Shown: positions 48,828-60,233 of the stretch, one piece after another | Numbering within the stretch: the first letter of the stretch is position 1 | Layout of the letters: each line of letters starts with the position of its first letter | Program-made: the position numbers and the translations under genes | Source: Pleurodeles waltl | Lineage: Eukaryota; Chordata; Amphibia; Caudata; Salamandridae | DNA: 64,000 bases | NCBI RefSeq assembly: GCF_031143425.1 | Contig: NC_090451.1 | Span: 666,066,508 to 666,130,507 of the forward strand | Direction: 5' to 3' | Notes under the pieces: generated by a model | Database searches by the model: none | Seen by the model: only the letters and a program-made list of their open reading frames with translations | What the model was told of the DNA's origin: nothing

Positions 48828-49107
48828 ACCTCTGTTAGAAATTGGGTCTCTAGTTGGCAGTCGGGTTGAACCCTGTCCAAGTAGAAACCCTCACTCTAGT
48901 CAGGATAAGGGAGATACCCGCTCAGATAACCTCTGCTCACCCCCTTGGTAGCTTGGCACGAGCAGTCAGGCTTATCTGTGTAAAGCATTTGCACATAACA
49001 CACAGTAATAAGTGCAAACACTACAAAAGGACACCACACCAGTTTTAGAAAAATAGCCAATATCTATCTGTGTAAACAAGACCAAAATGATACAAATCCA
49101 ACATACA

Positions 49108-49738
49108 GGCCCTCATTCTGACCTTGGCGGGCGGCGGAGGCCGCCCGCCAAAGTCCCGCCGTCAGGTTACCGTTCCGCGGTCGAAAGACCGCGGCGGTAA
49201 TTCTGACTTTCCCGCTGGGCTGGCGGGCGGTCGCCTTCAGGCCGCCCGCCAGCCCAGCGGGAAAGAGGCTTCCACGATGAAGCCGGCTCGGAATCGAGCC
49301 GGCGGAGTGGAAGCTGTGCGACGGGTGCAGTTGCACCCGTCGCGTATTTCACTGTCTGCGCAGCAGACAGTGAAATACATTTAGGGGCCCTCTTACGGGG
49401 GCCCCTGCAATGCCCATGCCAGTGGCATGGGCACTGCAGGGGCCCCCAGGGGCCCCGCGACCCCCCCCTACCGCCATCCGGATCCCGGCGGTCGGACCGC
49501 CGGGATCTGGATGGCGGTAGGGGGGGTCGGAATCCCCTCGGCGGCGCAGCAAGCTGCGCCGCCTTGGAGGATTCAATGGGGCGGCGGTACACTGGCGGGA
49601 GCCCGCCAGTGGTGCCGGTCCGACCGCGGCTTTACCGCCGCGGTCGGAATCCCCATTGGAGCACCGCCGGCCTGTCGGCGGTGCTCCCGCGGTCCTCCGC
49701 CCTGGCGGTCTTTGACCGCCAGGGTCAGAATGACCGCC
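49108..49738. mobile_element. Multi-hairpin MITE, 631 bp, nested in LTR
   Basis: Ends GGCCCTCATTCTGACC and GGTCAGAATGACCGCC are inverted repeats, flanked by the 3-bp duplication ACA (49105-49107, 49739-49741). Between them lies an almost unbroken series of at least 13 separate GC-rich hairpins. Examples of arms: 49124-49135/49140-49151 (12 bp perfect), 49208-49230/49242-49264 (23 bp perfect), 49345-49359/49363-49377 (15 bp) and 49462-49493/49495-49526 (32 bp, one mismatch). There is no coding capacity. Harbinger-like by ends and duplication length. Confidence 0.93.
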
Positions 49739-50095
49739 ACAGTGTTAAAGATATGAATTTTGCAAGATTTACTCACAAATACAGTTCCTTGAAGTCCATA
49801 GCTCCACCTGGGGCTATCATGGCGTCGTGATCAACAAAACCATCAGTTCAGACCGTGGCGTCACGGGCCAGCTACGGTGTCAGGGAGACCTGCAAACAGT
49901 ACCTTTGGAATAGCAGGGCGTCGTGATCCTTGTGGTGAGCTCCGGAGAGCAGCGTCACTGGCGTCACAGAGTCGATACGGGGGTCGTCGGGTCCTTGAAG
50001 TCAGATGCGTTGCAGATCGAAGTCTGGGCTAATGAAGTCAGGAGCTCTGGCGTGGATGGCGTCGGGCTGCAGTGCGAAGCGTGATGAAGCGATGT

Positions 50096-50660
50096 GCGGT
50101 GCCCAGAGGTTACGGTACAGGCAGCGGCTCAGTGACAGCATCCAGCGGCGTCTGTGAGACCAGGGTTGTGGTGTGAAGTGGGGCGGTGCGACATGCGGTG
50201 TCGCCAGGTCACGGTGCAGGCAGTGGCGTCATTGTTGCTGAAGCGCTGTTGTTGGTAGGCCCAAGCCAGCGCGGTACGGGACGGTGCTTCATGACCCTTA
50301 CAAGCGGTGTCCACAGGCCACGGTGCAGGCAAGGATGCCTGGTGACGACACTGGAGTCGATGGTGCTGGCATCGGTAGACCGGGGCTGCGGTGCGAGACG
50401 GGATGGTGCTTTGTGTACCTCACAAGCAGTGTCCACAGGCCACGGTGTAGGTAGCGGCGCTGCTGTCAGCAGGAGCGTCATCGTCGGGGATGCCCAGGCC
50501 ATGGTATGAGCAGGCGATACCAGAGTGCCGAGCCCACAGGTCACGAGCAGTGGCTCGATGAAGTCGTCCAATGACTGCGTCGGTGAGACGAGGGTCGCGG
50601 TGCGAAGCGGAACTGTGTGGCTCTGTGCAGCGTTAGCAGGTCACAGTGCAGGCCAGAGGC
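50096..50660. repeat. Minisatellite inside LTR, about 100-120-bp units
   Basis: Imperfect units begin at 50096, 50195, 50304, 50426, 50523 and 50630, each opening with a variant of GCGGTGTCCACAGGCCACGG followed by TGCAGGCAG. Spacings are 99, 109, 122, 97 and 107 bp. The last unit is partial. Confidence 0.75.
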
Positions 50661-52209
50661 ATCGCAGTGTTTTTTTTGTCTTTGAACAGCACAAAACGCA
50701 CAGTTCCCAGTGCTGCAGGAAGAGGAAACTAAAGTCTTTGATAGCCCTGAGACTTCCAACAGGAGGCAAGCTCTACTCCAAGTCCTTGGAGAACTTTGTC
50801 CAGCAGGACACACAGCAAACTTCACCCTTTGCACTCTTAAGGCAGAAGCAACAACTGCAGGCCAGTCCAGCAAAGCACCACAGCAAAGGGACAGTACTCC
50901 TCCTCCAGCTCTTAAGATCTTCTCCTGGGCAGAGGTTCCTCTTGATTCCAGAAAGATCCTAAAAGTCTGAGGTTTAGGGTCTTCTTCTTATCCCTACCTC
51001 TTTCTGCCTTTGAAGTTGGCAAACTTCAAAGCAAAGTCTCAAGTGTTTGTGAGATCCTTCCTTGTCCAGGCCAGGCCACAGACACACACCAGGGTGTTGG
51101 AGACTGCATTGTGTGAGGGTGGTACAGTCCTTTCAGGTGTGAACAACCACTCCTTCATCCCCTCTAGCTCAGATGTTTCATCGGGATATGCAGGCTACAC
51201 CCCAGCCCCCTTTTCTGTCTCTGTCTAGAGAGGTACAAAACATCCCAACTGTCAAACTGACCCAGACAGACAATCCACAAACAGGCAGAGTCACAGAATG
51301 GTTTAAACAAGAAAATGCCTACTTTCTAAAAGTGGCATTTTCAAACAGACAATTTAAAAACCAACTTCACTCAAAGATGTATTTTTTAATTGTGGGTTCA
51401 CAGACCCTAAACTCCTGATATGTATCTTCTCTCAAAGGGAATCTGTGCTTTAAGGATATTTAAAGGCTGTCCCCATGTTGACCTATGAGGGAGATAGCCC
51501 TTGCACAGTGAAAACTGAATTTGGCAGTATTTCACTGTTAGGACATATAAAACACACTAGTATATGTCCTACCTTAAACATGTACTGCACCCTGTCTCTG
51601 GGGCTACCTATGGCCTACCTTAGGGGTGCCTGACATGTAGTAAAGGGGAAGGTTTAGGCCTGGCAAGTGGATACACTTGGTAAGTCGAATTGGCAGTTTA
51701 AAACTGCGCACACACAGACTGCAGTGGCAGGTCTGGGCCATGTTTACAGGGCTACTAATGTGTGCGGCACAACCACTGCTGCAGGCCCACTAGTAGCATT
51801 TGATTTACAGGCCCTGGGCACTTCTATTGCACTTTACTAGGGGCTTATAAGTAAATCAAATATGACAATCGTAGATAAACCAAACAACAGTACAATTTAA
51901 ACAGAGAGCTTTTGCACTTTAGCATTGTCTTAGCAGTGGTAAAGTGCCTAGAGTCCTAAAGCCAACAGAAACTGGTCAGAAAAATTAGGAGGACGGAGGC
52001 AAAAAGACTGGGGATGACCCTTCAAAAAGGGCCAGGTGCAACAACCCCATATACACACACAGTTCCACTAACCTTGCACCATATGTACAAATCATTTTTG
52101 CATCCAGAAACGGCTCCATTTGCCAAATCAGGCTGTTTTCCAACAACAAAACTTATTTTACATAAGTACAGATCACAAATTGCAATTTGGTATTTGGAAG
52201 AGGCGTGTT

Positions 52210-52690
52210 AAGGCCAACCCTTCCAAATACAGAATCGTATGAATGTTTTGTGACAGAATTATGGTTGAAAAACATAATTTTTTTTACTCATACCTCAAGG
52301 GAACTGGTAACTATTTGATAATGGAAAGGGGTTCCCAAAGGACCCCTTTATAAAAACTAAAACATATTTTTAAGAGCAAGCAGTGGTCCAACGGACCACT
52401 ACCTACTCTTAAAAAATGAAATGTAAATGTTTAATTTTTTTTTTTTTTTTTTAAATATTGCTTTATTAAAAAGCAGTCACAGACATGTTGATCTGCTGAC
52501 CTCAGCAGGCCACCATCTCCATGATGGCAGTGATGCCCACTGGATCTTAAACTGTGACCTACCTCATTAATATTTATGAGGAAGAGTCTATTTGCGAACC
52601 AATTAGGAATAACTGTTTTTGAAATCTCTCTTTTGCACGTTGGGAACTGCAATTTCCTAACTGCGATTCGGTAAGAATCAAAATTAAGAA
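52210..52690 (+). repeat. Interspersed repeat family Z, copy 2
   Basis: Matches 44570-45262 in order and orientation. Contains AAGGGGTTCCCAAAGGACCCC, AGTGGTCCAACGGACCACT (a hairpin, near 52382-52400), a 17-base T-run near 52436-52452, and ACATGTTGATCTGC. Ends are not defined. Confidence 0.55.
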
Positions 52691-52929
52691 ATCATAATTC
52701 CTATTTTCTGTACATTTAACCCCTAGTTTTTAGCCATTGCAGACCTTTAAATGGGGAGGTTCCGTACAGTACTGAGAACCGCACTAATTTAATTTGAAGG
52801 GGAAAGTACCTGCACCTCTCAGCACTGTAGCAATACATTTAATGGGAGATGCCCAGCACTCCTATGTGTCCTTTAAAGTACCGAGCCACATGATGTATTA
52901 TGCAAGGAGCCTGGCAGGGGGCGCCACCC

Positions 52930-53810
52930 CGCTGATTACCATTACACCAGGCACGTGCGCTGTCTTGTGTTGGCGCCATTTTGCTCCCTGGTTTGTAGGG
53001 TGAGCAGGTGCGAAGGAAAGCAAGGGCGGAAGCGGATAAACACCCCGCCAGCTCCGAGCATCCGCTGCCCGCCTCCGTGCATCCCCCTCCCTGGTGCCAT
53101 TAATATTTTATCATAATGGAGCATCGCAACCCGGGCCTCCATTTTCATTATATTTGAAATGAGAAATGAAAAACTGTCGCTGGGAGCGGAATGTATTATT
53201 AAAACGATGAGGAGCGCGCGCTGATATTGGCAGGAACCAGATTGAAATCCGCGGCGTCCGGCGGGGAGGGTGTGGGGGGCCGCCCCCCTATCTGCACGGG
53301 ACAGTGCACCTCCCCAGCAGGGGCTCATCCGGGCCGCCCCTCTTGAGCATACACACCCCTGTTGCTTTTCTTAGGGGAAATTTCAGTTTATTATGGGGTC
53401 TGAAGAGGTGAAAAGCTTTCTTTTTGTTTATTTCATGGCCTCAAATGTTGCTCATTTTAAATCTAAATGTCAACTTCCTCAATCATTTCAATGTTCCCTG
53501 CTCAGACCCATTTTCTGTTTCAATGTTCCTGACAAGAAATAAAACATTTCCGCCTGCCAGACAAAGGCCGCATTTTGCTTTAGTGACATATTGTAAATGT
53601 TGCAACTGGTACTGTGAAACCTTAATGTCGGAACCTCACTTAAGAGGAGGGAAACGCGCTACCAAAACGCTCCCAGAAGCCTCTTTCAGACGGATTCCAT
53701 TTTTTTCTTATATGTTTCGGCTATTATTGGCTTTTGCAGCTTGAGGGAGTTGATATATTTATGCAGCAAAATATTACCTTACTTTTTTTGAAGTGATGTC
53801 AGAGAGCGCT
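52930..53810. promoter_or_regulatory. Candidate conserved noncoding regulatory block
   Basis: No repeat ends, tandem units or sibling copies in this window. The composition is mixed and unlike the MITEs: AT-rich homeobox-like cores (ATTAATATTTTATCATAATG near 53098-53117, GTATTATTAAAACGATGAGG near 53191-53211) sit beside GC-rich stretches (53020-53095, 53225-53340). An ACAAAGG word (SOX/TCF-like) lies near 53561, and ATTTATGCAGCAAAATATTA near 53757. The texture resembles vertebrate developmental enhancers. Conservation could not be tested. No exon is supported. Confidence 0.3.
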
Positions 53811-54147
53811 GTCACAGGCAGTTGATAACAAAAAAAATGTACTGCAATGTTACACACACACACATTCACGGTAACGGGTACAAAGACCCCGCAGTTACAT
53901 CTTCCAAACAACACTGGAGTTGTGCCCTTTATTGGTACCTCTTTGAGGCCATGCTGCCTACCATGTTATAGACAGAGAAATCACGCCATTTGATTTTAAA
54001 CTCATAACTAATATTCGATTGGTTACAAGCTGCTGTAATTTGCTTGGAAAGCAACCATCACAGGGTATTGGCCTCGGGACTGACCAAACTTAACTCTAAA
54101 GAGAGCTGACGTCCTTCACATGTTGTTTTTTTTTTTTGTGTGACTAG

Positions 54148-54215
54148 GGGCCATATGTACGAACACATTTTCCCATTGACACAGAATGGGAAAAACCCTT
54201 TGCTACATCTGGCCC
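54148..54215 (+). mobile_element. 68-bp micro-MITE, copy 1
   Basis: The ends GGGCCATATGTA and TACATCTGGCCC are inverted, and an inner TTTTCCCAT...AATGGGAAAA forms a hairpin. Flanks are TAG (left) and TAA (right), a possibly mutated TAA duplication. The reverse complement of 55073-55140 matches it across all 68 bp with few differences. Confidence 0.8.
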
Positions 54216-55072
54216 TAAGTCTATTGATCCGGCCTAGATCAGCTGACCTCCTACGAATTTTTTTTCAGGAATGAATTTGTCCAGTTAGGCTTCTGAATAT
54301 CTGTATGCCTTTAGATATCAGAGAAAGACATGAGGCTAGCACTGACCTTCGCACACTTACTGGCATCAATAAAGCAATATTTTTTTTGCCTACGGTGCAG
54401 AGTCCTTTTTGAGGATGTCTCTGGCCAATACAAGTCCAGGTGGTAACATTTGGCCGGATCATTTTCCTGTCATGGCTACAACAATGAGTTTGACCCAAGT
54501 GACTAAAACGGATATCCATAATTGAAAAACACTCATTCTACGATGGGCACAAATTCTGTGCAGTATTTGCGCATTCCCAGTTTGGAATACCTTGAGGAGA
54601 AGTAATTAGAAGGTGAACACTTACGATATTATTCTTCGTTACTGACCTTGGAATGGAGGAGCGTGAACTGATTACATGAGATTTTCAAATTCCCTAATTT
54701 GCAATCATGAAATTTGTGCTGTTTGCCTGAGATTGTGCCAAGTTTTACCTGGTGATGATCATGGTGGCATGCAATATGAGTATCCATTTTTTTATTTCTA
54801 ATTTTTCATTAGGCAAACGTTACCCGGCCTTGGATCCCTTACAGGGAGCCCACCAGACACAGTCTGCATTTAAACAGATTAAGATGCAGAAAATTTGCAA
54901 TCTAAGACTGAACCAGGGCACGTTGCCACACGTGTCAAATATCACCCTCGAGGTTTTCTGTTTGTAGTTTATGATGATAATTATAAAGTCTCCAACGAAG
55001 AGAAGGCAGCTGATGGAAATGAGACACATCAACACATCAATAATTAGCAAACATCAGGCAGTCAGTGACTAA

Positions 55073-55140
55073 GGGCCAGATGTAGCAAAGGTTTTTACCC
55101 ATTCTGTGTCTATGGGAAAAAGTGTTCGTACATATGGCCC
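55073..55140 (-). mobile_element. 68-bp micro-MITE, copy 2
   Basis: GGGCCAGATGTA ... TACATATGGCCC, flanked by a perfect 3-bp duplication TAA (55070-55072, 55141-55143), the classic Harbinger target. It is exactly as long as copy 1 and in the opposite orientation. Confidence 0.88.
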
Positions 55141-55144
55141 TAAG

Positions 55145-56689
55145 GGGTTAATTAGAGTTTGACAGACCGGCAGAGTTTGGCATAAATGTGTCAGAGTACC
55201 CTGTGCATCAGACTGATGGTCCTACCGCTCTGTTTGCATTTGGGTGAGCCTTCATGTTTCCACAGAAGGAGGCCCCCCACTCACTGTGTTGGAGGAAACA
55301 ATGGATATCAGGTTGCTAGTCTAACTACCCCAGAATAGCCACCTGATTTTAATAGTTTTTCCTGGTGGGACCACCAGGAAAATCCTGACGGTCAGAAAAG
55401 AAAAAAAAAAAAGCAATTGACCCAGACTCCTTGGAGAAAACTCTTAGGGTGCTCGGTCCTTAAATCTTTTGTTTTTCAAAAGTAAACTTCCACCTTGGGG
55501 GCTTCTCGGAAGAACAAAAAATAATTTGTGGAGTGGCTGCATGAAACATGGTGGTTGTTCAACAAAACTTCAGTGTCTGTAGGGGAACTTTTCTGTTACA
55601 GGGTGCTCAGGCAACGCACAGGGAGCTCTCAAAATATGTCAGGTGGTAATCTTCAGCACAGCAGCGGTTATGACCTCCTCCCTCTGGATGAATGCTGGCT
55701 GCCCACCATAACTCTAAGTAATCCTATATGTATCCAGAAGATAGATTTCGAAGCATGATCTAGCATGGACATGCCATAATGTACAAGAGAGTTACACTGC
55801 GCACTAAAAGTACATCACATGACAGTTTTTCACCTGCTTCAGTTGTGGCTCAATGGGGGTCACACTAAGGCAGCCCTGGATCTCAAAACTCCCCATGGCC
55901 ATTGACTTCTACCCGACAATTCTTGAGGACTGTTTGCCTTCAAAATTCCGGTGCTTACTATCAGACACAACTTGTGGACTGCCTCAAGGTGATCCATGGG
56001 GCACTTCAAGGAACCTCTGGTCTGTAAGCCACTGGACATGGCCGTGCCCTGGAACCTGATTCTGCTCTGCTGAAACAGCAGCAGACCGTGTACGAAAAAA
56101 GTTACAAGAAAGGCAGTGTGATAGAGGGCCTGGGACTGAGTGTACTACACCTGTACTCATCATCTTAATTATCAATACTGTTAGAAAAGTACACAATTAA
56201 ATTAACTTCAAATATTGCACATCTTGAAAGCCTGTGTTTATACAATACAGCTTGAAATCTCAAAATATTACATCCATTATTATATTCCTTACACATATAT
56301 TCCCTTACTATGTATTTGTTTCTATTTATTACGTTAGTCCTACTGTACAAGAGGGAAAAAACATTACTCTTTCATAACCTTTACTCTGTCTCCCCATCAC
56401 CCTACACCTCTATCAATCAACCCTCCATCACTACTCTGACTCATCCAAAACCCCTTCTACTACTATGATCTCCCTAACCCCTTTCTACAGACTCTTCTCT
56501 CCTCATCTCTCCTTTACTCATCCCAAGCCTCATCCCATTATCATAAACTCCCAATCAACACTTCTGGATTCTTCCCTTCTCTATCCCTCCATTACTCTAT
56601 TCAATTCAACTAACAAACTCACATATTCTCTGCTCAAATTAACTCATACTAATACTAATTCTGTACTCACATTTCCCTATACTAATCCA
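55145..56689. other. No gene seen
   Basis: Anonymous. From about 56380 to 56690 the plus strand is C/T/A-rich and G-poor, possibly the 3'-UTR of the LINE tail that follows. Confidence 0.4.
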
Positions 56690-56776
56690 CCACTAATCGT
56701 TTTGGGTTTCCGAGTAGCGTGCTACTTGCTGAAAAGCACTTAAACGCCTCACCAGGGGTAGTATGCGCTACATAAA
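56690..56776 (+). mobile_element. LINE 3'-end fragment (L2/CR1-type)
   Basis: AAAAGCACTTAAACGCCTC, then GGGGTAGTATGCGCTACATAAATAC, is the same terminal pattern as the inverse of 42218-42262 (GCGCC..., GCGCTATACAAAT). No coding part is recognised upstream. Confidence 0.6.
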
Positions 56777-56779
56777 TAC

Positions 56780-57629
56780 AATTACAGTCTTCAACACGTG
56801 CACATCTTCTTCCTTCTTCCAGCTCGTCTCACATAAGAGCCCTGCCCCATCAGTAGCACTGACAGTTGATGCATATGTGGGACAAAAGCTATGCATTCTC
56901 TGCTTGATCGTCACGTTGATAGGGATTCAGGTGCACTTGGTGTTTGCTTTTTATCTGGATTCAGCATCCTTCTCTGTCTAAGCACATGTCCACCTGGACC
57001 TGCCCCTCGTCTCCTTCAAACACACCCAACAGAGCAGGCTTAAGCAAAACCAGTGAATTAAATACCCAGCTGGTGGCTCTGTCTCAAGCTCCTGCAGAAA
57101 CACATTTTAAAAGTTTGCTTCTCATCCTTTCTGCCTTGGGAAGAAGGTTTCACTTGGTTCTTTTGGGTTAGCTACTTGGAGATTCACAGACACACAATAT
57201 CTAAATCACTTTACAGTTATGGTACCAGTGAGCAGAAGGAATACCGGTGTACTATCTATGTTCATCTTTAATATTTGTTCTCAGAGGGGCATGTGGGAGG
57301 GTAGGCCAAAAGAAAAGCATTTATCTTTGTATTTTTATTAGTGGCAGTAGAAAAGAATATCCTGCCCTGTACAGGGTCATGCTTTGAACTGTCCTTCATG
57401 AAGACAGTCTTGACTACCTGAATAATATACTATTGAAGTGTAAGTCTTTTGCTCTTTTTTTTCTTCCTAAAAATCCATTTTGCTGAAGGTCTGGATGGCA
57501 CCTTTTTATGGTTGTAGAGAGGAGCGTGGTAATATGCAGGCGATGTGAGGCCAGGTCTGGGGACAGAATGACTATGACTATGGCTGAGGATTACTGAATA
57601 AAATGCAAGACTCTGTTGTGAGGGGTTTA
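56780..57629. other. No gene seen
   Basis: Anonymous sequence with no recognisable repeat boundary. Confidence 0.45.
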
Positions 57630-58390
57630 GTTATTGTAGGAAGCTGGCTCTCTATATGGTGCACTACAAAGAAGAACACCCTGCAGAGAGCCCAGTGGAT
57701 TCCTAATTGGTATGCAGAGGCAAAAGTAGATAGGACTAATGCTCTATTTTTAGGTAGTGTGGGTGAGCCGTTAGGCTTATCAGAGGGCAGTCCAAAGCAT
57801 TTGTTGTACTCAGAGGCAATAAATAGACACACACTCAAAGAATAAATGTGAGACCCATTTACAAAAAGAACACTTCTTTTTATATATATTTTGAACCTAA
57901 GATGTTTGTTACAAGGTAAGTACGTTTTTAAGTATAGTTTTCACTTGCAAAAATAGACACAGTGCAATGTCAGAGTTCTTCAATGTTAGCCTATGAAAGG
58001 AAAACACATTCAGCAAACAAGCACTTTACCATGACTCACAGGACCAATTTTGTGGACTTAAGGTGAGTACTAGGGAAGGGTCAGGACCACGCCAACAGGT
58101 CACTCCAGGTGGGACTGGGGCAGCCGGGTGCAGAGGTTTAGTACGGGGTTGGGTGCCCAATGTATTTCAATTTGGATCAGTCTCTGTGGATTTGAGCTGC
58201 AGGCTCGGGGTGGGGGGAGGACACTAGTCTGGGACAACCAACAGCTAGATCGCAAGTGTGGGGTGCTCAGGGATGTGGTTGCACTTTTGGTCCTCTTCAC
58301 CAGGGTCCAAAGGGCGACAAATGCAGGGTTGTCATTAGGTTTCCTTGTCTAGGAGCATTCGCTGTTGGGAGGGGGGTCCTGTGGTCTGAG

Positions 58391-58760
58391 GCTGCAGGCG
58401 TCATTGTGGGGTCCAGGAGGAGTGAAACCACAGTGGACTCAAGCTCAGGAGAGCTGGGGGATGTTGACACCAGAGACCACTTCAAGTCTTCCTTGCGGTG
58501 ACGGGTGCAGTGGTTGCTTTAGGTGTCAGGTTTCTCTCACTTCAAAGGCTGCAGGAGAGGGAGCCTTCATGCAAAAGCTGCAAGTGACTTCAGGAAATCC
58601 AGGAGGGGTGAAACCACAATGGACTCTAACTCTGGATTCCGACTCTGGACAGCTGGGGGACCTTGCTGGCACCGGAGGTCCACTCCCACTTGGGTCGGTG
58701 ACGGCGGGTGCAGTGGTGACTTCTGGGTGTCAAGTCTTTGCAGTTCCAGGGGTTGCAGAG
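58391..58760. repeat. Tandem duplication inside LTR, about 186-bp period
   Basis: The first unit, from GCTGCAGGCG at 58391, and the second, from GCTGCAAGTG at 58577, both run through TCCAGGAGG.GTGAAACCAC, GTGGACTC-type words, AGCTGGGGGA and GACGG.GGTGCAGTGGT. The second unit is partly expanded by a TCTGGATTCCGACTCTGG insertion. Confidence 0.7.
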
Positions 58761-60219
58761 TCCTTTCCTAAGTGTTGGTTGGAGAGAAGGTCTGCGGCTT
58801 ATGGGAGACATGCCTCTTTTTTTTTTCCTTTTTCGAAGGCAAGTAGTCCTCCCAGGTTTGCTGGAGATTCAGCTGCAGGACGAGGTGTCTTCTGGTGTAG
58901 AGTCCATTGAGGAGTGCGGACAGGCCAGCAGGGTTGGTACCAGGTCTGATGTTTCTTCTTCTCCTCTTCTGCGGGTGCATCTCTGTCATTTTCTTCTTAG
59001 GTTGTCAGAATCTGAGTTCCGGATTCAGAGATGCCACCTAAATACTCAATGTAGGGGCACAGCAGGGAGTGCCAGGTGGCAGCCAATGGGTTGCCCTCCT
59101 TTAGGGTGACTACACCCTTTCTATGACCACTTCTGTTGGGAACTCTGGTTGCCCATTTCCTTCCAAACCAAGATGGAGGAATTAAAAAAAAGTGGTGCCC
59201 ACTTCAGCTCGTCCACCTTTGGGGTAGAAATTAAGTTGGGCACATCTCCTAATCTGCCTAATTTTCCCACCTGTCTTGCAGCCAAACATTGGGTCAGGAC
59301 AAGGGTGTTGGTCATCTCCACCATCTGGAGCGATCTGGCTTGCACTACAAAGGCGACTAGGCCTTTGAAGCTTCCCTCCCTGGAATGTCCATCCTGCCTG
59401 GTGGAGGTGCAAAAATCCCTGCCCAGTGCAGGCTTTTGTCTCTGGACCGGACCTTGCTAGCTCTCACATTAGTGGATCAGAAACGTGGCTGAAATGGTCA
59501 GGACAAGGCAGCCAACACACTTGTATTCGGTAGGTTTTCAGGGGGCACATCTAAGATGCCCTCTGGGTGCATGTATTGGTAAATCCAACACTGGCATCAG
59601 TGTGAGTTCACCAAAATGAAATGTTTGATACTAAACATCTGTATCTTCAGTGCAGCCATCCTGTAGCTGGAGAACTCTTACTGACTAGTGTACAGTACAT
59701 GTGTTTAAAATGGCTTCCCTGGTCACTTACTATGACTGAGAATCGATAAAGACATAGCAGGGCATATCTGCTCATGCAGCTATGCCCTCACATGTAATGT
59801 AATGCACCTTGCCTTAGGACTAACAGCTGTTAGAGTAGTGACTTACATATTTTGCATGCAGTGTTTAGGGGACAGGGCATGCAGGCTATGTACCTTGTTG
59901 TGTTTTTACTTTGTCTGTACCAAGACACTCAGCCCTGCAGTGGCAGCCTGTCATGTGCTTGGTGAGGGGTCCCTTAGCGTCACACAATTCGTGCTACAGC
60001 TCTTAGGGACCCTCTTTAGTACCCAAACCCTAGGTATCAGGGGTACCATTTACTAGGGACTTACAGAGGGTTCTCAAGGTTTTGCCAATTGGGGAGAGGA
60101 CTGTGCAGTTTTGGAGAAATAGATCTGGACCTGGGAGCTAGTTAGCAGGAACCCAATGCTCTTTCGGTGAAGTTACATCAGATGCCAGGCAAAAAGTGTA
60201 TGTGTGTATGAGTGGTGTT

Positions 60220-60233
60220 GGGGGGGGGGGGGG
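60220..60233. repeat. Poly-G run (14 bases)
   Basis: Fourteen consecutive G just inside the right end of the LTR. Length may be uncertain in assembly. Confidence 0.9.

Larger units (their letters stand above)
48833..52043 (-). mobile_element. Oversized solo LTR with nested MITE
   Basis: It starts TGTTAGAAATTG and ends GTGCAACA, the TG...CA termini of an LTR, flanked by the near 5-bp duplication ACCTC (48828-48832) / ACCCC (52044-52048). Without the 631-bp MITE and its 3-bp duplication it is about 2.58 kb. There is no gag, pol or env frame and no second LTR, so a solo LTR is the simplest reading. I place it on the minus strand from recollection of abundant newt repeats. The core holds a minisatellite (50096-50660). 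Superfamily is undetermined. It shares internal words with the LTR at 57635 (for example AGGCTTATC, then AAGCATTTG). Confidence 0.7.

Noticed and set aside
49124..49592. Long GC-rich open frames on both strands (for example 49167-49592)
   Set aside because: They arise from the stop-poor GC-rich hairpins of the MITE and are mirrored on both strands because the sequence is palindromic.
49108..49738. CpG island promoter
   Set aside because: The CpG density belongs to the MITE, which has defined ends and a target duplication. The same applies to 30395-30861.
50096..50660. CRISPR-like array
   Set aside because: Units of 97-122 bp are imperfect throughout with no constant repeat/variable spacer structure, and the sequence is vertebrate. 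It is a minisatellite inside an LTR.
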